A stretch of DNA of 8,303 nucleotides from contig QIHU01000010.1 of the NCBI GenBank assembly GCA_003231035.1, forward strand, positions 1-8,303, given 5' to 3'. How positions within the stretch are numbered: the first letter of the stretch is position 1; every line of letters begins with the position of its first letter. Below the pieces are notes generated by a model. The model searched no databases and had not been told where the DNA came from. It was given only the letters and a program-made list of their open reading frames with translations. The stretch comes from Acidobacteriota bacterium. Lineage in GTDB: Bacteria > Acidobacteriota > Thermoanaerobaculia > Multivoradales > SZUA-115. Below are positions 5,187 to 8,303 of the stretch, one piece after another. Made by a program: the position numbers and the translations under genes.

Positions 5187-7535
5187 TTGGGGCTCGTTGC
5201 CGCTCTTACCTGGCTCGTGGGTCAGGGTTGCGGGGGCAGTGGGAACCAAGCTAGCTTCTCGGTTTTTTCGGTGGTGGACGAGGTCGAGGAAGGCCGCTAT
5301 GTGGTCGCTCCCTGCGACCGTTCTGGCAACACGGGGGACGGCGTGGCTTCGGGGCTGGTCTTCGAGGCCGAGACGGCGGTTTCGGTGGTTGAAGTGGATT
5401 CCCAGCGACGCCGCGCCGTGGTGAGCGCGGGTGGTTTCTGCTGGCGGGGACGGGTTCCGCGCGCCGGTGGCCTGTGGACGGTGGGGGTGCAGCGTGCACC
5501 GGCCAGCCGGCCGACCCTCGCTCACCAGCCGACCAGGCCGCCGCGGCCCCTCGCCGTGCAGGTGGAAGTGGAGCAGGGAGGCCGACGGGAGGTGGTGGCG
5601 GTGGCTCGCGGTGCCGAGGGCGGTTGGATCGATTTGACGGCCGATCTGTCACCCTGGGCGGGCAAAGAGATCAATCTGCGCGTCGAGACGCCGCGCCGTG
5701 GAGCCCTCGGCGGTCACGCCGAGGAAGAGGGGGATGAGCCCTTGGAGGCGCTCGCCTGGTCCAGCGCCGGGCTGAGTAGTGGTCGGCCGAGGGCCTCGTC
5801 CCAACCAGGCCGGCCGCCGAACATCGTCTTGGTGGTGGTCGATACTCTGCGCGCCGACCGCACCACCCCCTACGGATACGAACGCACGACCACCCCCGAG
5901 CTTGCCCGTTGGCTCGCCCGTCCCGGTGTCGTCCTTGAAAACGCCTACTCGCAAGCCCCATGGACCTTGCCTTCGATGGTTTCGATGATGACGGGGCGCT
6001 ATCCGGGCGAGCTGTTGCGCGACTCCGAGCCGGCCAGCTACGGCGTGCCCGCCGAGGTTCCGACGCTGGCCGAGGGGTTGGCGGGGGGAGGCTACGAGAC
6101 CGCCGCCTTCTATGCCAACTTCGCCCTACGCGACAGCAACGGCTTCGGCCGTGGCTTTGCGACTCGCTACACCCCTCCCGCCGGCGGTCGCTCCAATCTG
6201 CTGCACGCCGAATCGATCAACCGGCGGGCGCTGCCCTGGATCGCCGCCCACCAACATCAGCGGCGGCCCTTCTTTCTCTACCTCCACTATCTCGATCCGC
6301 ATGACCCTTACGAAAATGCGGACCTCGTCGATGGCCGCTCTCAGTTCTATCCTGACTATGCCGGCCAGTTGACTGGGGGGAATGTCCACGCCGTCTACGT
6401 GGGCAATCGCGAGATCAGTGGCGACGACGATGTTGCCCACTTCAGTGCGTTGTACGACAGCGAAATCCGCTACGCCGACCGCCACTTAGGAGAGCTGCTG
6501 GCGAGCTTCGACCCCGAAGTGGTGGCCAATACCCTCTTCGTCTTCACCTCGGACCACGGCGAGGAACTCTTCGATCATGGCGGTTGGAAGCATGGCTACA
6601 CTCTCTACGAGGAGCAGATCCACGTGCCGCTGATCTTTCGCTGGGACGGTGAGTTCCCGGCGGGTGGCCGGCTCTCGGAGACGGTCGAGCTGCTCGATCT
6701 AGTGCCGACCTTGGCGGCGGCGGCGGGCTTGGAGCCCGACCCGGCTTGGCAAGGGATGAACCTTCTGCCGGCGCTGCGTGGTGAGCGGGCGATCCCCCGC
6801 CGGGTCGCCTTCGCGCAGCACTTGATCAACGGTCCCATGCGGGCGGCGGCGGTACTCGATCGCACCAAGTTGATCCTCTTCAACCGGGCCGAACCCTTCG
6901 CGCCACGAGACCGCTTGATCGAGCGCTTCTGGCGCCAGGATGTGGAACGGATGGAGCGCAGGGAACTCTACGATCTGGCCGCGGACCCCAGCGAACGCAC
7001 CAACCGGGTTGATGACAAGCCGGCTCTCGCTGGAGCGCTAGAGCGAGTGATCAACGAGCAGTTGGACCGATTCCTGCCAGGTCTGCGGTTGATGGTTTCT
7101 GGCCTGCCGAGGGGGGCACGGCTAGCCGGCACCGTCGTCTTCGGTGAATCTGAACCTCCCACTTCTCCCGCCTGGCACTCCTACTTCTTGGCCGCGGACG
7201 ACCGGGCGGAGATGGAGGACTCGGTGCTCTCCTTCGAACTGGTCGGCGAACCACTGGAGAAAGGGATCTGGCTTACTGGCGTGGGCCCGGTGTTGTCGAT
7301 CGAGGCGACCCTGGACGGTGAGCCGTTCCCCATCGAACGCATCTCTATCGGGGATGGGGAGCGTTGGCGAGGCAAGGCGTTGGATCGGCGAGCGCTGAAT
7401 GCCGCGCGGCGGCCGAGTGTCCCGCCAGGACCAGCGTTGCGGCTGTGGCGGCGAGAGGTGGGTTCAACCTTGACGGCGGCGACTTTGAACCCGGAAGTGG
7501 AAGAGAGTCTGCGCGCCCTGGGCTACATCCAGTAA
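5187..7535 (+). CDS. Exported sulfatase/phosphotransferase-fold protein with Thr at the nucleophile position
   Basis: Numbering is from the TTG at 5187 (782 residues). A hydrophobic N-terminus ends in LVGQGCGGSG, which looks like an exported protein, possibly a lipoprotein with a poor lipobox. Residues ~24-205 form an unassigned, probably beta-rich domain (GWIDLTADLSPWAGKEINL at 146-164). The alkaline-phosphatase-superfamily sulfatase domain spans about 211-630: NIVLVVVDTLRAD (212-224, metal ligand D219), WTLPSMVSMMTGR (259-271), LHYLDPHDPY (366-375), FTSDHGEELFDHGGWKHG (453-470; D456 and H457 metal ligands, K468/H469). Aligned with C/S-x-P-S-R of sulfatases the site reads T260-L-P-S-M264, so the formylglycine precursor and the Arg are both missing. 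Transfer of a phospho-group by a Thr nucleophile, as in LtaS or EptA-type enzymes, is an alternative; donor and substrate are unknown. About 150 unassigned residues follow, ending LRALGYIQ. The start is uncertain: the TTG gives no positive charge, whereas an ATT at 5151 or ATC at 5169 would add RAR. It is last in the operon. Confidence 0.87.
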   Translation: MGLVAALTWLVGQGCGGSGNQASFSVFSVVDEVEEGRYVVAPCDRSGNTGDGVASGLVFEAETAVSVVEVDSQRRRAVVSAGGFCWRGRVPRAGGLWTVGVQRAPASRPTLAHQPTRPPRPLAVQVEVEQGGRREVVAVARGAEGGWIDLTADLSPWAGKEINLRVETPRRGALGGHAEEEGDEPLEALAWSSAGLSSGRPRASSQPGRPPNIVLVVVDTLRADRTTPYGYERTTTPELARWLARPGVVLENAYSQAPWTLPSMVSMMTGRYPGELLRDSEPASYGVPAEVPTLAEGLAGGGYETAAFYANFALRDSNGFGRGFATRYTPPAGGRSNLLHAESINRRALPWIAAHQHQRRPFFLYLHYLDPHDPYENADLVDGRSQFYPDYAGQLTGGNVHAVYVGNREISGDDDVAHFSALYDSEIRYADRHLGELLASFDPEVVANTLFVFTSDHGEELFDHGGWKHGYTLYEEQIHVPLIFRWDGEFPAGGRLSETVELLDLVPTLAAAAGLEPDPAWQGMNLLPALRGERAIPRRVAFAQHLINGPMRAAAVLDRTKLILFNRAEPFAPRDRLIERFWRQDVERMERRELYDLAADPSERTNRVDDKPALAGALERVINEQLDRFLPGLRLMVSGLPRGARLAGTVVFGESEPPTSPAWHSYFLAADDRAEMEDSVLSFELVGEPLEKGIWLTGVGPVLSIEATLDGEPFPIERISIGDGERWRGKALDRRALNAARRPSVPPGPALRLWRREVGSTLTAATLNPEVEESLRALGYIQ

Positions 7536-7557
7536 GGACAGCGAGCGGGGACGCAGG

Positions 7558-7566
7558 TGGTAGAAT
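7558..7566 (+). promoter_or_regulatory. Candidate extended -10 promoter before the PIG-L gene
   Basis: TGGTAGAAT fits the extended -10 pattern TGn plus a -10 hexamer (TAGAAT at 7561-7566). Transcription would start near 7573 and leave a leader of about 41 nt before the ATG at 7614. No -35 box is seen, which extended -10 promoters do not strictly need. It lies in the 78-bp gap between the sulfatase-fold gene and the deacetylase gene. I see no hairpin terminator in that gap, so read-through from the upstream operon remains possible. Confidence 0.4.
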
Positions 7567-7613
7567 CCACTGCGCGATTGGGGCGAGGGCAATCCCCTGT
7601 GCGCTTCCCACCG

Positions 7614-8303
7614 ATGACCATTCTTCATCCTCCTGGCGAGACATCTAGGGTCGAGGCGGCGAGCGCCTTGATCCTGGCGCCGCACTACGACGACGAAGTG
7701 ATCGGCTGTGGTGGTTTGGCGGCACAGCTGGTGTCCTCGGGGGCGGCGGTCGAGGTGCTCTTCTTGAGCGACAGCGCCGCCCTGTCTCCCCAGGGGCTGA
7801 GCGCGGGCGAGTACTCAGCCCAGCGTCGTGCCGAGGCGAGGGAGGCTTGCCGCCATCTCGGGGTGACGAGCCTCACCCATCTGGATTTGCCCGACGGCCA
7901 ACTCGAGCATCGGATCGAGGAGCTGGCGGCGGCGATCGAAGAGCGGCTGCTGGCTCAGTCGGTGGAACTCCTGCTAGTTCCCTCGCCGCTCGAGATCACC
8001 GCCGACCACCGTGCCACCTTCGCCGCTCTCCATCGCCTCTTGGCGCCGCTGCGCGGTGACCGGGCACTGGATGAGGCGGTGTCTCAGCTGCGGGTTTTGG
8101 CCTACGAGGTCAACCGGCTGCTCTTTCCCGATCTTCTGGTCGACATCACTGCCCAGACCGCGACCATCGAAGCGGCGATGGGTGCCTATTGCAGCCAGCA
8201 AGACCGCCACGACTATCTGGCCGCCAAGCTCAGCTTGGCGCGCTACCGGACTTTCTCGATTCCGGCTTCAGGGGTCAAGGCGGTCGAAGCCTACCGGCAG
8301 CTG
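7614..8303 (+). CDS. PIG-L/LmbE-family deacetylase (3' end outside window)
   Basis: The frame is open from the ATG at 7614 to the right edge, giving 230 residues with no stop. LILAPHYDDEVIGCGG (about 19-34) is the family's first zinc motif; H24, D26 and D27 correspond to the AHPDDE ligands, with Tyr in place of the usual Pro. TADHRATF (129-136) supplies the conserved DHxA motif with the third zinc ligand, H132. Members are zinc-dependent N-deacetylases of GlcNAc-containing substrates such as GlcNAc-phosphatidylinositol, GlcNAc-inositol or glycan N-acetyl groups. No signal peptide is visible, so the protein is probably cytoplasmic and acts on a precursor. The true substrate is unknown; the GT2/GNAT neighbours suggest a glycan intermediate. 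Start: the same frame is open back to the TAA at 7533, with GTG 7557, TTG 7578 and GTG 7599 as alternatives. I chose 7614 because it is the only ATG and gives the usual distance to the zinc motif. No Shine-Dalgarno is seen near it. Confidence 0.87.
   Translation, partial: MTILHPPGETSRVEAASALILAPHYDDEVIGCGGLAAQLVSSGAAVEVLFLSDSAALSPQGLSAGEYSAQRRAEAREACRHLGVTSLTHLDLPDGQLEHRIEELAAAIEERLLAQSVELLLVPSPLEITADHRATFAALHRLLAPLRGDRALDEAVSQLRVLAYEVNRLLFPDLLVDITAQTATIEAAMGAYCSQQDRHDYLAAKLSLARYRTFSIPASGVKAVEAYRQL

Noticed and set aside
5187..5232. Firm lipoprotein call for the sulfatase-fold protein from the Cys after LVGQG
   Set aside because: The residues before Cys (G-Q-G) fit the lipobox poorly and the start codon is uncertain, so I mention it only as a possibility.

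Overview
The window is GC-rich, densely coding bacterial DNA and looks like part of a surface-polysaccharide / glycoconjugate locus. It holds seven genes, the first cut by the left edge and the last by the right edge. The mix of genes (a GT2 with a C-terminal extra domain, a secreted protein of unknown function, an Alg5/DPM1-like glycosyltransferase, a GNAT protein, a large sulfatase-fold protein ending in LRALGYIQ, and a PIG-L deacetylase) resembles what I know from Acidobacteriota, particularly Thermoanaerobaculia-like genomes. That placement is an impression from protein style; there is no rRNA or marker gene to confirm it.

Layout. Positions 1-858 (+): the C-terminal 285 residues of a GT2 rhamnosyltransferase-like enzyme. 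Positions 859-982: a 124-bp spacer with an AT-rich palindrome that may be a promoter. Positions 983-2266 (+): a secreted protein of unknown function with a clear signal peptide and a good ribosome-binding site. Positions 2274-3407 (-): a SAM-dependent methyltransferase with a long N-terminal region of unknown role, convergent with the previous gene and only 7 bp from it. Positions 3408-3446: a 39-bp divergent spacer with a -10-like hexamer facing each way, each 6 nt from a start codon. Positions 3447-7535 (+): a tight three-gene run of polyprenyl-phosphate-glycosyltransferase-like GT2, GNAT-family acyltransferase (4-bp overlap) and a large exported sulfatase/phosphotransferase-fold protein. 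Positions 7614-8303 (+): the first 230 residues of a PIG-L/LmbE-type deacetylase, which may have its own extended -10 promoter.

How the genes may work together (inference). The GT2 enzymes would build a glycan or load a sugar onto a polyprenyl-phosphate carrier. The methyltransferase, GNAT protein and PIG-L deacetylase would decorate it by methylation, acylation and N-deacetylation. The exported sulfatase-fold protein carries Thr where sulfatases carry the formylglycine precursor, so it may act on the finished glycan as a phospho- or other group transferase rather than as a sulfatase. I see no tRNA, rRNA, CRISPR array, insertion sequence or convincing intrinsic terminator. Nothing proves a wholly new system. 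The most interesting items are the non-canonical active site and unclear start of the sulfatase-fold gene, the compact possibly leaderless divergent promoter, and the secreted protein of unknown function.
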